DNA of 64,000 bases from Allobosea sp. Root381 (GTDB lineage: Bacteria; Pseudomonadota; Alphaproteobacteria; Rhizobiales; Beijerinckiaceae): the NCBI RefSeq assembly GCF_001429395.1, contig NZ_LMJT01000034.1:62001-126000 (forward strand), written 5' to 3'. Below the pieces are notes generated by a model. It searched no databases. It worked only from the letters and a program-made list of their open reading frames with translations, and was not told where the DNA came from. A program made the position numbers and the translations under genes. Shown here piece by piece: positions 46,896 through 54,394 of the stretch (the stretch's first letter is position 1; each line of letters begins with the position of its first letter).

Positions 46896-47426
46896 ATGCC
46901 CGATACCTCACCGAACGTAAGCGAACTCGGCCCCATCGTCTCCTCCGGCCATCTGGCCGCGGGCGCGATGCCGGCCCTCTCGGAGTTCGAGTTCGCCATG
47001 ACCATGACGGTGCATGCCTTCCAGCGTTGGATGGTCCGCTGCATGGCAGCCGCTGGCGTGCCCGATCTCTCGCCGCTCGACGTGCTGGTCCTGCACAACG
47101 TCAACCATCGGTCCAAGCCCAAGCGCCTCGCCGACATCTGCCTCGTCCTCAACATCGAGGACACGCATCTGGTGAACTACGCGCTGAAGAAGCTCGAGCG
47201 CCTCAAGCTCCTGAAGTCCGGCCGCAAGGGCAAGGAGAAGACAGTCTCCGTCACGCCTGCGGGCGAAGACGCCTGCCGGCGCTATGCCCAGATCCGCGAG
47301 CAGCTCCTGGTCAGGTCGGTGCTCGGCACCGGCATCGACCCGAAGCGCCTCTCCGAGATCGCCGCTGCCATGCGCTCGCTGTCGGGCCAGTACGACCAGG
47401 CCGCAAGGGCCGCCGCGAGCCTGTAG
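46896..47426 (+). CDS. MarR-like winged-helix regulator
   Basis: A 176-residue DNA-binding protein. A central winged helix-turn-helix spans about residues 60-125: LSPLDVLVLHNVNHRSKPKRLADICLVLNIEDTHLVNYALKKLERLKLLKSGRKGKEKTVSVTPAGEDACRRYAQIRE. This is the MarR/HTH_27 pattern described as predicted winged-helix protein in Hyphomicrobiales TRAP loci. The last gene of the cluster, it is the natural candidate to bind the palindrome at 43724 and control the oxoprolinase and TRAP genes, but that link is inference. Confidence 0.85.
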   Translation: MPDTSPNVSELGPIVSSGHLAAGAMPALSEFEFAMTMTVHAFQRWMVRCMAAAGVPDLSPLDVLVLHNVNHRSKPKRLADICLVLNIEDTHLVNYALKKLERLKLLKSGRKGKEKTVSVTPAGEDACRRYAQIREQLLVRSVLGTGIDPKRLSEIAAAMRSLSGQYDQAARAAASL

Positions 47427-47453
47427 AGCGGGTCCCGACCCCCATCGGCACTC

Positions 47454-47574
47454 CCGTCATTGAGCGCACGGGTCTTGCCTTTGGCAAGCAAGACAGGCTC
47501 CGCGAAGGAACCCAGGGGCGGCAGCGCTCCACGTCCCCCCGGATTGCTTCGTCGCTTTGCTCCTCGCAATGACG
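47454..47574. repeat. Family B intergenic palindromic element (expanded)
   Basis: An approximately 120-base copy with ends CCGTCATTG and CGCAATGACGG. It shares the internal GGCAGCGCTCCACG block and GGATTGCTTCG with the copy at 16697, but carries an extra stem (TCTTGCCTTTGGCAAGCAAGA) in its left half. Confidence 0.65.
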
Positions 47575-47994
47575 GAGTGCGCACGGAAAGCCCCGCCGGC
47601 CGAGGCCGCGAGGTTTCCGGCGAACCCTGAGGGGATGCGCGGGACGATGAGGGCGTCGCAGTCGACTGGCTGCGAGCCGATAGTCGATGTCGAGTCGAAG
47701 TCGAGCAGCGCGACCGGCCGCCCTCCTCGTCCCGCGCGCGGTTCTCTGGGGGTCCGTCGTCGCTTGAGAGTCCGGCAAAGGACCCGCGCCTGCCTGTTCG
47801 GCCCGGACGACGAACGGCACCTCCATGGCCGGAAAGCCCGCGACGGCCCCGGCCATGAACACCGCTACCCCGCCCGGCCGCACGACGCCTCGCGACAGCC
47901 CCCTTGGTCGGGCGGAGCGAGGGGAGAATAGGCAGCGGTTTCGAGGGCGGGGATAACTTTGCGATCAGGCAGGCGCGCTGGGCTTGCCATCGAC

Positions 47995-48077
47995 GCGAGC
48001 GAAAGCGAAGCAATCGACCGGCCGCAGGGCTCTGCCCCCCTGGATTGCCGCGTCGCTTGCGCTCCTCGCAATGACGA
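47995..48077. repeat. Family B intergenic palindromic element (degenerate)
   Basis: A copy with GCGAAAGCGAAGCAATCGAC on the left and GGATTGCCGCGTCGCTTGC leading to CTCGCAATGACGAC on the right. The outer left end has decayed. It is the second family B copy within 500 bases. Confidence 0.6.
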
Positions 48078-48185
48078 CATTAGGCCATTGATCCGAAACG
48101 GAAAAACACTGTCACCCCGGCTTGCCCGGGATGACTTCGTGCTTCTGTGAGAACCCGGTCGCCCTGGCAGCGCAACAAAGCTTGC

Positions 48186-48689
48186 TCAGGGCCTCACATA
48201 GGTCCAGCCCTGCTCCTGCAGTTCCATGACGCGGACCACTCCGGATTTCACCATCGAGACCTCGGGAATGAGGGTGATCTCCTTGTTCTCGGCCTTGGTC
48301 ATGTTCTCCTGCGTATTGGCGCAGCCCCTGAAGGCGATGCCCGGCGTGCTCGCCGCGATCGACTTGATCCGCGCCTTCACCGGAGAGGTGTCCTCGCGCA
48401 GCATGTTCAGGCCAGGACCGAAGGTCACGACCTCGATCTCGACCTTCTCGCCGAGATCCTTGTAGTATTGCGACACGTTCTGGGCGTTGTTGAGCGCAAG
48501 ATTCATCGTTGCCGGGTCGTTGGTGTTGACCTGCAGGACGAGCCGGTGAGATTTCGCTTCCGGATCGGTCCGCTTCGATATCTGCACGGCGGTTTGCTTG
48601 GCATCCTGCGCCGAGACAGGCATCTCGGCGCCGGAGAGAGCCGCAAAACCGATCAGAGCAGCCAGGCCGACATATTTCCCGATAGTCAT
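48186..48689 (-). CDS. Exported DsrE-like protein
   Basis: A 167-residue protein with a signal peptide (MTIGKYVGLAALIGFAALSG, cleavage near VSA-QDA). The mature part resembles the DsrE/DsrF fold: HRLVLQVNTNDPATMNLALNNAQNVSQYYKDLGEKVEIEVVTFGPGLNMLREDTSPVKARIKSI, with the last block the most diagnostic. A single cysteine (RGCANT) occupies the usual position after the third strand; intracellular DsrE proteins use such a cysteine for sulfur transfer. ATG 48689 has GGAG 8 bases upstream; GTG 48692 is an alternative. Last gene of the coiled-coil/TAXI/VasI-like strand block. Confidence 0.8.
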   Translation of the reverse strand: MTIGKYVGLAALIGFAALSGAEMPVSAQDAKQTAVQISKRTDPEAKSHRLVLQVNTNDPATMNLALNNAQNVSQYYKDLGEKVEIEVVTFGPGLNMLREDTSPVKARIKSIAASTPGIAFRGCANTQENMTKAENKEITLIPEVSMVKSGVVRVMELQEQGWTYVRP

Positions 48690-48714
48690 CACTGCATCTC
48701 CATCGGTTCGAGGA

Positions 48715-49341
48715 TCAGGGATTTGCTTGTCTGACCGCGCTCGGCCACCTGCACGCCGCGGCGATCTTCTCCCGCACGGGCTTCAGCCCCGCGAGGGAAA
48801 AGCGCCCCTCGAGGACCGCCCCCGGGCGGGGCAGAAGGCGTATGTCGAGATCGCCGTCGTCCGGAAGCGACGAGAGCAGTTGCACGATGTCACCTTTCAG
48901 GGCGGCGGCGCTTCCGGTGGCCAGGGAGACGGCCGGGAGATGCCGAGGCTGGCCGTCATCGACCCGATAGGTCGCGGTGAACTCGGTGGCAGCACCGGGC
49001 AGCCCGGAACCCGAGACGATCAGCTCGGTGCGACCTGCCCGGCAGGCGATCGAAAGCTGCGTCAGCGCGTTTCCCGAGCCGCCGCGCGCATGGGTGGTCG
49101 CGGTCACGATCGGCGCGTAATTGACCGGCGAGGACATCTGGCTGACCACCCAGTTGTCGCTGCCGCGCGCCGGGGTCTCGGTCGGGCCGATGCTGCGCGA
49201 CAGCCTGTCGAGGCATTCGAGCCGCGCCGCTGGCTCCAGCGCCGCACATGAGCGCAGGGCCGCCATCGGGTCGTCGCCCCCCTGTGCCAGCGCGACCCCG
49301 CTGACGCACTCCAGCGCCATGGACAGGAAGACTCCCTTCAT
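48715..49341 (-). CDS. VasI/TagO-like periplasmic protein
   Basis: A 208-residue secreted protein (signal MKGVFLSMALECVSGVALAQ). The mature part shows the pattern of the VasI/TagO family known from type VI secretion loci: CAALEPAARLECLDRLSRS, WVVSQMSSPVNYAPIVTATTHA, LSIACRAGRTELIVSGSG, a YRVDDG strand and the ending FSLAGLKPVREKIAAACRWP. No other type VI gene is present, so the secretion link is doubtful; a general peptidoglycan-or-metal-related role is conceivable. It overlaps the TAXI gene by 4 bases (ATGA), meaning translational coupling. Confidence 0.6.
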   Translation of the reverse strand: MKGVFLSMALECVSGVALAQGGDDPMAALRSCAALEPAARLECLDRLSRSIGPTETPARGSDNWVVSQMSSPVNYAPIVTATTHARGGSGNALTQLSIACRAGRTELIVSGSGLPGAATEFTATYRVDDGQPRHLPAVSLATGSAAALKGDIVQLLSSLPDDGDLDIRLLPRPGAVLEGRFSLAGLKPVREKIAAACRWPSAVRQANP

Positions 49342-50372
49342 TGCGACGCCCGCGCGGCACGCGGCTGCCTGTCCAGCCAGTCCTGCGCCGCCGAGAAGCG
49401 GTCGAGGCCGGGAACGGTGGCCGCGAGATTGATCGACTTCCATTTCGGGTCGAAGCCCGGCCCCTGCAGCTTGTCGATGCGCGAGAACAGGAGATCGACG
49501 AAGCGCGCGACGCGCTGGTAGCGGTTGGTCTGGACAGGCCAGTTGAAGGCGACCAGCGCGGTCGGCACGGCGATGGTCGGCACCCGCTCGCCCTGCTTGA
49601 TCAGCCCGGGATACTCCCCCGCCTCCAGCACCGCAGGAAGATAGTAGTCCTCGAACTTCCTATCGTACTGGACCGACAGGAACTTGAAGCCCGGATCGAA
49701 CTTCCCGCGCACGAAAGCGTCGATCGGCTTCGAGGTGATGAACACCACGGCCGCCATCTCGCCCTTGCGCATCTGCTCCAGCGCGACCGGATGGGGAATG
49801 AAGGTCTTTTCGGCATCGATGCCGAGACGGCTGAAGATCAGCGGTCCCGAATAGGCGGCAGCGGTGCCCTGGGTGTTGAAGTTGACCTTTTTGCCGGCGA
49901 GGTCCTCGAGCTTCTCGATCTCCGGCCGGACGAAGATATGAAGCTCGGACGGAAAGAGGTTCAGCAGATAGGTGATCCGCTTGCGGATATTCGGCACCGC
50001 GATGCGATACTCCTCCAGCGAGTCCGAATTGACGATCGCCGTATCGACTCCGCGCAGATAGAGCAGCGAATTCACGTTCTCGGTCGGACCTCGGGTGACG
50101 ATCGGCAGCAGATGCAGGTTTGCCCCGTCATCGACGACACGGGCCATCTCGGCGCCCAGCCGGAGCGGCGCCCCCTCCAGCAATCCCGCGGCGAGGCCGA
50201 CGGTCCAGGCATTGGTCTTTTCCAGCTCCGTCTGGTGGGACGGGGCGCGGCGCTGCGAAACAGGGGCATCCCCTCTCGCTGTCTGCGCGGAAAGACCAAC
50301 CGGGTGGAACCCGGCAACGAGCGCAGTCAAGGCAGCCAGCAGAAGCAAGTGACGTCTCGGAAGTATTGTCAT
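49338..50372 (-). CDS. TAXI-type TRAP solute-binding protein (orphan)
   Basis: A 344-residue exported protein; the signal is MTILPRRHLLLLAALTALVAG with cleavage after LSA. It belongs to the TAXI (TRAP-associated extracytoplasmic immunogenic) group: NAWTVGLAAGLLEGAPLRLGAEMARVVDD, LHLLPIVTRGPTENVNSLLYLRGVDTAIVNSDSLEEYR, LEDLAGKKVNFNTQGTAAAYSGPLIFSRLGI. TAXI proteins normally pair with a fused DctQM-like permease, but none is adjacent. Instead it sits between a coiled-coil protein and a VasI-like protein. Ligand unknown. AGGA precedes the ATG. Confidence 0.85.
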   Translation of the reverse strand: MTILPRRHLLLLAALTALVAGFHPVGLSAQTARGDAPVSQRRAPSHQTELEKTNAWTVGLAAGLLEGAPLRLGAEMARVVDDGANLHLLPIVTRGPTENVNSLLYLRGVDTAIVNSDSLEEYRIAVPNIRKRITYLLNLFPSELHIFVRPEIEKLEDLAGKKVNFNTQGTAAAYSGPLIFSRLGIDAEKTFIPHPVALEQMRKGEMAAVVFITSKPIDAFVRGKFDPGFKFLSVQYDRKFEDYYLPAVLEAGEYPGLIKQGERVPTIAVPTALVAFNWPVQTNRYQRVARFVDLLFSRIDKLQGPGFDPKWKSINLAATVPGLDRFSAAQDWLDRQPRAARASQ

Positions 50373-50438
50373 TCCTGAACTCCCTCTCGTGCGCCGAAAT
50401 CAACCTCTCCGCATGGGACATGCTTCTCGCCGGGCGCC

Positions 50439-53198
50439 TCACCGAGGCAGGGCGTTGAATCGATCTTTCGCCTCCTGAATGCCGCCAGCATGCGCCTTCT
50501 CGTAAAGCGCGCGCGCCCGGGCCACTTCGCCCCGCGTGCCATAGGTGCCCCATGAGGACAGCACGCCCGGATCGTAGGTTTCCGCGAGCATGAAATGAGC
50601 CCGCGCGCTGCCCATCTCGGCGGCGCGCTCGAGCACGATCCGCGCCGAGCCTATGTCGCCCTGGCCCAGCAGCACGCTGGCGCGAGCGAGCAACCGCGTC
50701 GCTTCCGAGCTGCTCGGGGCCTCGGTTACAACAGGCAGCGTCGTCGCTGCCGCCTCGGCGGCTTGCGGCGGCTGGGATGGCTGGGCGCTCGTCGCAGGCG
50801 CCGACTGGGCGGGCGGATCGGGCGCCCGCCGCGCCGCCTCGAGATCCCGCATCAAACCCGCGGCCTTGTCGCGCTCCTCCTGCAATGTCTGGCCAAGCAG
50901 TGCCGTTGCGCGCTCGCCTGCCTGCTGCAGCTGTTGGGCCTCGCTGCTCGCCTGCTTCAGCTGTGCGGCTTGCGTCTCGATCTCGCTGCGGGCGGCCGAC
51001 AGCTCGCTCGCCAATGCCGTACTGCGGCCGCGCTCCTCATCGAGGGTCTGGCGATGCTGTGCCGCGCTGGCGCTCAGCTCCTGCCGCGCTGCAGCCGCCT
51101 GCTGAGCCAGGTCAGCCGCTTTCCGACGCTCCTGTTCGAGCAGTTGCTCGACTGTTGCGACCTGTTCCTGCCTGGACCGCGCCGCATCACTGTTGGCCTG
51201 GAACAACCGCGCGGCCTGCGCCTCCATCTCACTGCGTGCCGCCGAGAGCTCGCTCGACAATGCCGTGCTGCGGCCGCGCTCCTGCTCGAGCAGTTGTCCG
51301 GCCTTTGCTGCCTCTGCCCGACTGGCCTGAACCGCCTCGCTGTTCGCCTGGCGCAGCTGCGCCACCTGAGCTTCCAGTTCCTGCCGCACTGCCGCCGCCT
51401 GCTGAGCCAGCGCGGCCGCCTTCTGACGTTCCTGTTCGACTGATTGCTGGGCCCGCGCGGCTTCCGCCTGCTGGGACTGCGTCGCCTCGCTGTTTGCCTG
51501 GCGCAGCTGGGCCAAATGCGTTTCGAGCTCGCGCCGTGCCGCCGCCAGTTCACCCGAAAGCGCGGTGTTCCGGTCACGCTCCTCGTCGAGCGTCTGGCGA
51601 TGTTGCGTCGTGGCCGCGTTCAGCTCCTGCCGCAGGGTCGCGATCTCGGCGAGGGCCACCGCCTTCTGGCGCTCGAGTTCGGGCAACGGATCGGTCCTCG
51701 CGGCCTCGTCCTGACGGGCCGGCGCCGCTGCGTTGCCCAGCTGCCGCAACTGCGCGCCTTGCGTCTCGATCTCGCTGCGTGCCGCCGACAACTCGCTCGC
51801 CAATGCGGCGTTGCGAGCGCGCTGCTCGTCGAGTGCCTGGCGGTGCTGCTCCGCACTTGCGTCCAGCTCCTGCTTCGCAACCGCCGCCTTCTGGCGCTCC
51901 TGTTCGAGCAATTGCTGGGCCTTCGCGGCCTCCGCCTGCCTGGACTGAACCGTCTCGCTGCTCTCCTGGCGCAGCTGCGCGGTTTGCGTCTCCAGCTCAC
52001 GCCGCGCCGTCGCCAGCTCGGTCGAAAGCGCAGCGTTGCGGGCGCGCTCCTCGTCGAGGGCTTGGCGGTGCTGCGCCGTGCTTGCGTCCAGATCCTGTTT
52101 CGCAGCCGCGGCCTGCCGAGCCAGCGCGGCCGCCTGCTGACGCTCCTGTTCGAGCAATTGCTCGGCCTTCGCGGCCTCTGCCTGCCTGGACTGAACCGTA
52201 TCGCGGCTCTCCTGGCGCAGCTGCGCGGTTTGCGTCTCCAGTTCACGCCGCGCCGTCGCCAGCTCGGTCGAAAGCGCAGTGTTGCGGGCACGCTCGTCGT
52301 CGAGGGCCTGGCGGTGCTGCGCCGTGCTTGCGTCCAGATCCTGTTTCGCAGCCGCCGCCTGCCGAGCTAGCGCTGCCGCCTGCTGACGCTCCTGCTCGAG
52401 CAATTGCTCGGCCTTCGCGGTCTCCGCTCGCCCGGACTGAACCGTGTCGCTGTTCGCCTGGCGCAATTGCGCCAGCTGCGTTTCCTGTTCGCGCCGCGCC
52501 GTCGCGAGTTCGCTCGCAAGCACGGCGTTGCGGCCACGCTCTTCTTCGAGCCCCCTGCGCTGCTGCTCCGCTTTCTCCGTCAGCTCCTGGCGCGTCGCCG
52601 CGACTTGCCGAGCCAGGACGGCCGCCCGCTCGCGCTCCTGCTTGAGCGCCTGTTCGTTCGTAGGTGCCTCTGCCCGCAGCTGCGCATCCAGCCGCTCGAT
52701 GGTGCGCCGGGCCTTGTCGAGTTCCTGCGTCAGAGCCTCGGCCTGCTGGGACTGCCGCTCCGGCGTTGCCTCCGCCGGCGCGCGGGCTACCGCTTGCGCG
52801 GCGTCCGGGAGGGCCGCCCTCGCGTCCGGGCCTTGCGACCGGCCGCTATCGGCAACGACGCCGCTTCCGCCTTTGAACCACCACCCTGAATCTTGCGTGT
52901 AGACGTAGAGCAGCAGCATCGCCGCCGCGCCGAGACCCACAGCCGGCAGGAAGAGCCGCCGCCCGGCCGCCCTGAACCTGCGGAATGTCGTGTGCTCTGC
53001 TTCGTCGTCCCGCTTGAGATAGGCATCGCGCGCCACCAGGTGCCAATGCGTCGGCGTGAGCTTGATCGGCGCGTTGTTCCTCCCGACCCATCCCCCTTCC
53101 TCGACCGACCATCGAGCCACGTCGCAGGCACCGCTCGCGTCATCCTCGAGGATGACGAAGTGCCCGTCCTTAGGCGCGGTTTCGATCGCGTGGCGCAT
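50439..53198 (-). CDS. Membrane-anchored coiled-coil repeat protein with Sel1-like end
   Basis: A 919-residue protein in four parts. Residues 1-80 are cytoplasmic with the IETAPKDG...ILEDDASG...TPTHW pattern found in Hyphomicrobiales proteins. A single transmembrane helix spans about 82-101. Residues 150-790 form a long Ala/Gln/Glu/Arg-rich coiled coil made of 82-residue repeats (units such as LLEQERQQAAALARQ ... HRQALDEERARN ... LATARRELETQ). After a Pro-rich linker, residues 832-919 form a Sel1/TPR-like domain (LARASVLLGQGDIGSARIVLERAAEMGSARAHFMLAETYDPGVL). The last three parts are expected in the periplasm. Probably scaffold-like. It heads the TAXI/VasI-like/DsrE block, 66 bases upstream. 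Confidence 0.78.
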   Translation of the reverse strand: MRHAIETAPKDGHFVILEDDASGACDVARWSVEEGGWVGRNNAPIKLTPTHWHLVARDAYLKRDDEAEHTTFRRFRAAGRRLFLPAVGLGAAAMLLLYVYTQDSGWWFKGGSGVVADSGRSQGPDARAALPDAAQAVARAPAEATPERQSQQAEALTQELDKARRTIERLDAQLRAEAPTNEQALKQERERAAVLARQVAATRQELTEKAEQQRRGLEEERGRNAVLASELATARREQETQLAQLRQANSDTVQSGRAETAKAEQLLEQERQQAAALARQAAAAKQDLDASTAQHRQALDDERARNTALSTELATARRELETQTAQLRQESRDTVQSRQAEAAKAEQLLEQERQQAAALARQAAAAKQDLDASTAQHRQALDEERARNAALSTELATARRELETQTAQLRQESSETVQSRQAEAAKAQQLLEQERQKAAVAKQELDASAEQHRQALDEQRARNAALASELSAARSEIETQGAQLRQLGNAAAPARQDEAARTDPLPELERQKAVALAEIATLRQELNAATTQHRQTLDEERDRNTALSGELAAARRELETHLAQLRQANSEATQSQQAEAARAQQSVEQERQKAAALAQQAAAVRQELEAQVAQLRQANSEAVQASRAEAAKAGQLLEQERGRSTALSSELSAARSEMEAQAARLFQANSDAARSRQEQVATVEQLLEQERRKAADLAQQAAAARQELSASAAQHRQTLDEERGRSTALASELSAARSEIETQAAQLKQASSEAQQLQQAGERATALLGQTLQEERDKAAGLMRDLEAARRAPDPPAQSAPATSAQPSQPPQAAEAAATTLPVVTEAPSSSEATRLLARASVLLGQGDIGSARIVLERAAEMGSARAHFMLAETYDPGVLSSWGTYGTRGEVARARALYEKAHAGGIQEAKDRFNALPR
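50829..52667 (-). repeat. 246-bp in-frame tandem repeats inside the coiled-coil gene
   Basis: The coiled-coil region is built from units of 246 bases (82 codons). The adjacent units at 52188-52433 and 51942-52187 are nearly identical at DNA level (for example TGCCTGGACTGAACCGT recurs exactly 246 bases apart, at 51937 and 52183), indicating a recent duplication. Flanking units are more diverged or shortened. Confidence 0.8.
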
Positions 53199-53337
53199 GC
53201 AGGGGACGCCCGTCTTTCAGGGATATCGTCAGGCCATCCGGTCTCCACTTCGCATCCACCGGCCCATCGTCATCCCACGGCCGGTCGCGGTCAGGTTATC
53301 CCGAATGACGACGCCGCGCCATATCCACCAGAAGTAG

Positions 53338-53360
53338 CAGCGCCGCCTGCCACGGCGCTG
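53338..53360. terminator. Hairpin after the SRPBCC gene
   Basis: An 8-bp perfect stem CAGCGCCG / CGGCGCTG with a 7-base loop, 16 bases beyond the stop of the minus-strand SRPBCC gene. On the minus strand it is followed by CTACTTCTGG, not a T tract, so it is a weak terminator candidate. The rest of 53199-53375 shows no gene. Confidence 0.4.
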
Positions 53361-53375
53361 CCCGACCAGCGTTTT

Positions 53376-53936
53376 TCAGAGCGGCAGGTCGCGCTGGCGC
53401 TGCTCGTACTCGGCCATCAGCGCTGGATGGATGGACCAGTATCCGCGGGGCCTCGCCCCCGTGAGCTGGTCCTCCAGCAGGCCGAGATGCAGGTGCCAGC
53501 CGCTCGAGACATTGGCCATGCGCGCCTTGGTCGCAAGCCGGCGATGAGTCAGCACGAGGCGGACCTTGTCGCCTTCCGGCGCAAGCTCGATCTCGACATC
53601 GGAATCCGGCTCGCCCACGCCCTGCCAGTTGAAAGACAGGCGGTGCGGGGGCTCCCAGGCGGTGACTGTGCCGCCCATCATAGAACCTTCGTCGTTCATC
53701 TTGCGGTATTCTTCAGGCGGCCGCTCGTCGGTGATCTGCGAATGCTTGAAGAACAGCTCGACCTTGCCCCCGGTGCGCGGCTCGGTCCTGCCGCCGCAGA
53801 ACCAGGTCGCGCGCTTCTCGCCTTCCGTGAGATAGGCCCAGACCCGCTCGATCGGCCCGGGCAGCAGCCGCTCGAAGCGAACCGCGCCGCTTTCCAGTAC
53901 CACGCCGTAAGTGCCCATCGTTGCAACCTGCGTCAT
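53376..53936 (-). CDS. SRPBCC (AHSA1-like) family protein
   Basis: A 186-residue START-like hydrophobic-ligand-binding protein: VRFERLLPGPIERVWAYLTEGEKRATWFCGGRTEPRTGGKVELFFKHSQ, GGTVTAWEPPHRLSFNWQG and VRLVLTHRRLATKARMANVSSGWHLHLGLLEDQLTG. This is the activator-of-Hsp90-ATPase-like (AHSA1) branch, which in bacteria is almost always paired with an ArsR regulator, as here. Its start overlaps the ArsR stop by one base (TGATG). The bound ligand is unknown. Confidence 0.88.
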   Translation of the reverse strand: MTQVATMGTYGVVLESGAVRFERLLPGPIERVWAYLTEGEKRATWFCGGRTEPRTGGKVELFFKHSQITDERPPEEYRKMNDEGSMMGGTVTAWEPPHRLSFNWQGVGEPDSDVEIELAPEGDKVRLVLTHRRLATKARMANVSSGWHLHLGLLEDQLTGARPRGYWSIHPALMAEYEQRQRDLPL

Positions 53937-54271
53937 CACGCCTCCTCGCCCGGATCGGGCTGCTGCAGGGCGGCCTCGAGAGCCGCCAGCCTCTCGGGCC
54001 AGAAGGCGCGCACGCGCCTGACCCATTGGTCGAAACCGTCGATGCCGGCAGGATCGAGCTCATAGATCCGCCGCTGTCCGGCCACCGTGACCGTCACCAG
54101 CCCGGCCTCGCGCAACGTCTTGAGATGCTGCGAGATCGCCGGGGCCGACACCGTGAACCGCTCGCCGATCTCCCCTGCCGAAAGCGCGCCTTGCGCCAGC
54201 ATCTCGACGATGCGGCGGCGGGTCGGGTCGGCAAGGGCGGCGAAACTGTCCATGGCCGTATATTTCGCCAT
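53936..54271 (-). CDS. ArsR-family transcriptional regulator
   Basis: A 111-residue winged-helix protein: FAALADPTRRRIVEMLAQGALSAGEIGERFTVSAPAISQHLKTLREAGLVTVTVAGQRRIYELDP is the classic ArsR/SmtB helix-turn-helix without the metal-binding ELCVCDL cysteines. It belongs to the metal-independent group that partners SRPBCC proteins. The start at 54271 has no Shine-Dalgarno and directly abuts an AT-rich palindrome, so the mRNA could be leaderless; ATG 54253 is an alternative. It probably represses its own operon. Confidence 0.88.
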   Translation of the reverse strand: MAKYTAMDSFAALADPTRRRIVEMLAQGALSAGEIGERFTVSAPAISQHLKTLREAGLVTVTVAGQRRIYELDPAGIDGFDQWVRRVRAFWPERLAALEAALQQPDPGEEA

Positions 54272-54273
54272 TA

Positions 54274-54285
54274 ACTTAATTAAGT
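54274..54285. promoter_or_regulatory. Perfect AT-rich palindrome at the ArsR start
   Basis: ACTTAATTAAGT is a perfect 12-base palindrome 3 bases upstream of the ArsR start codon, within an AT-rich island unlike the GC-rich surroundings. It is a natural operator candidate for ArsR autoregulation and may also influence the divergent DMT exporter gene. Confidence 0.6.
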
Positions 54286-54394
54286 CAATATCAAATTATT
54301 GTGCGGCGCTTTCGGTCTGCCCCCTCGGCGGCGCCGACCCTTGAATCGGGCGGGCCGTTCGGCCATTGCGAGGCTCCTTTCACGGTCTTCACGC

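Larger units (their letters stand above)
47427..48185. other. Long gene-poor gap with repeats and possible decayed gene
   Basis: About 760 bases between the MarR-like and DsrE genes. Two family B elements occupy 47454-47574 and 47995-48077. Between them, the minus strand shows coding-like fragments in different frames: FMAGAVAGFPAMEVPFVVRAE near 47850, and, one base shifted, VALLDFDSTSTIGSQPVDC near 47700 running into the repeat. This could be a frameshifted remnant, but no family was recognised. I saw no intact gene. Confidence 0.35.

Noticed and set aside
48715..49341. Evidence for a type VI secretion system
   Set aside because: Only a VasI/TagO-like protein is present; no sheath, tube, baseplate or ClpV gene was found in the window.
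50829..52667. Periodic DNA considered as a possible CRISPR array
   Set aside because: The 246-base units are continuous, in frame and translate into heptad-like coiled coil, with no short repeats or spacers.
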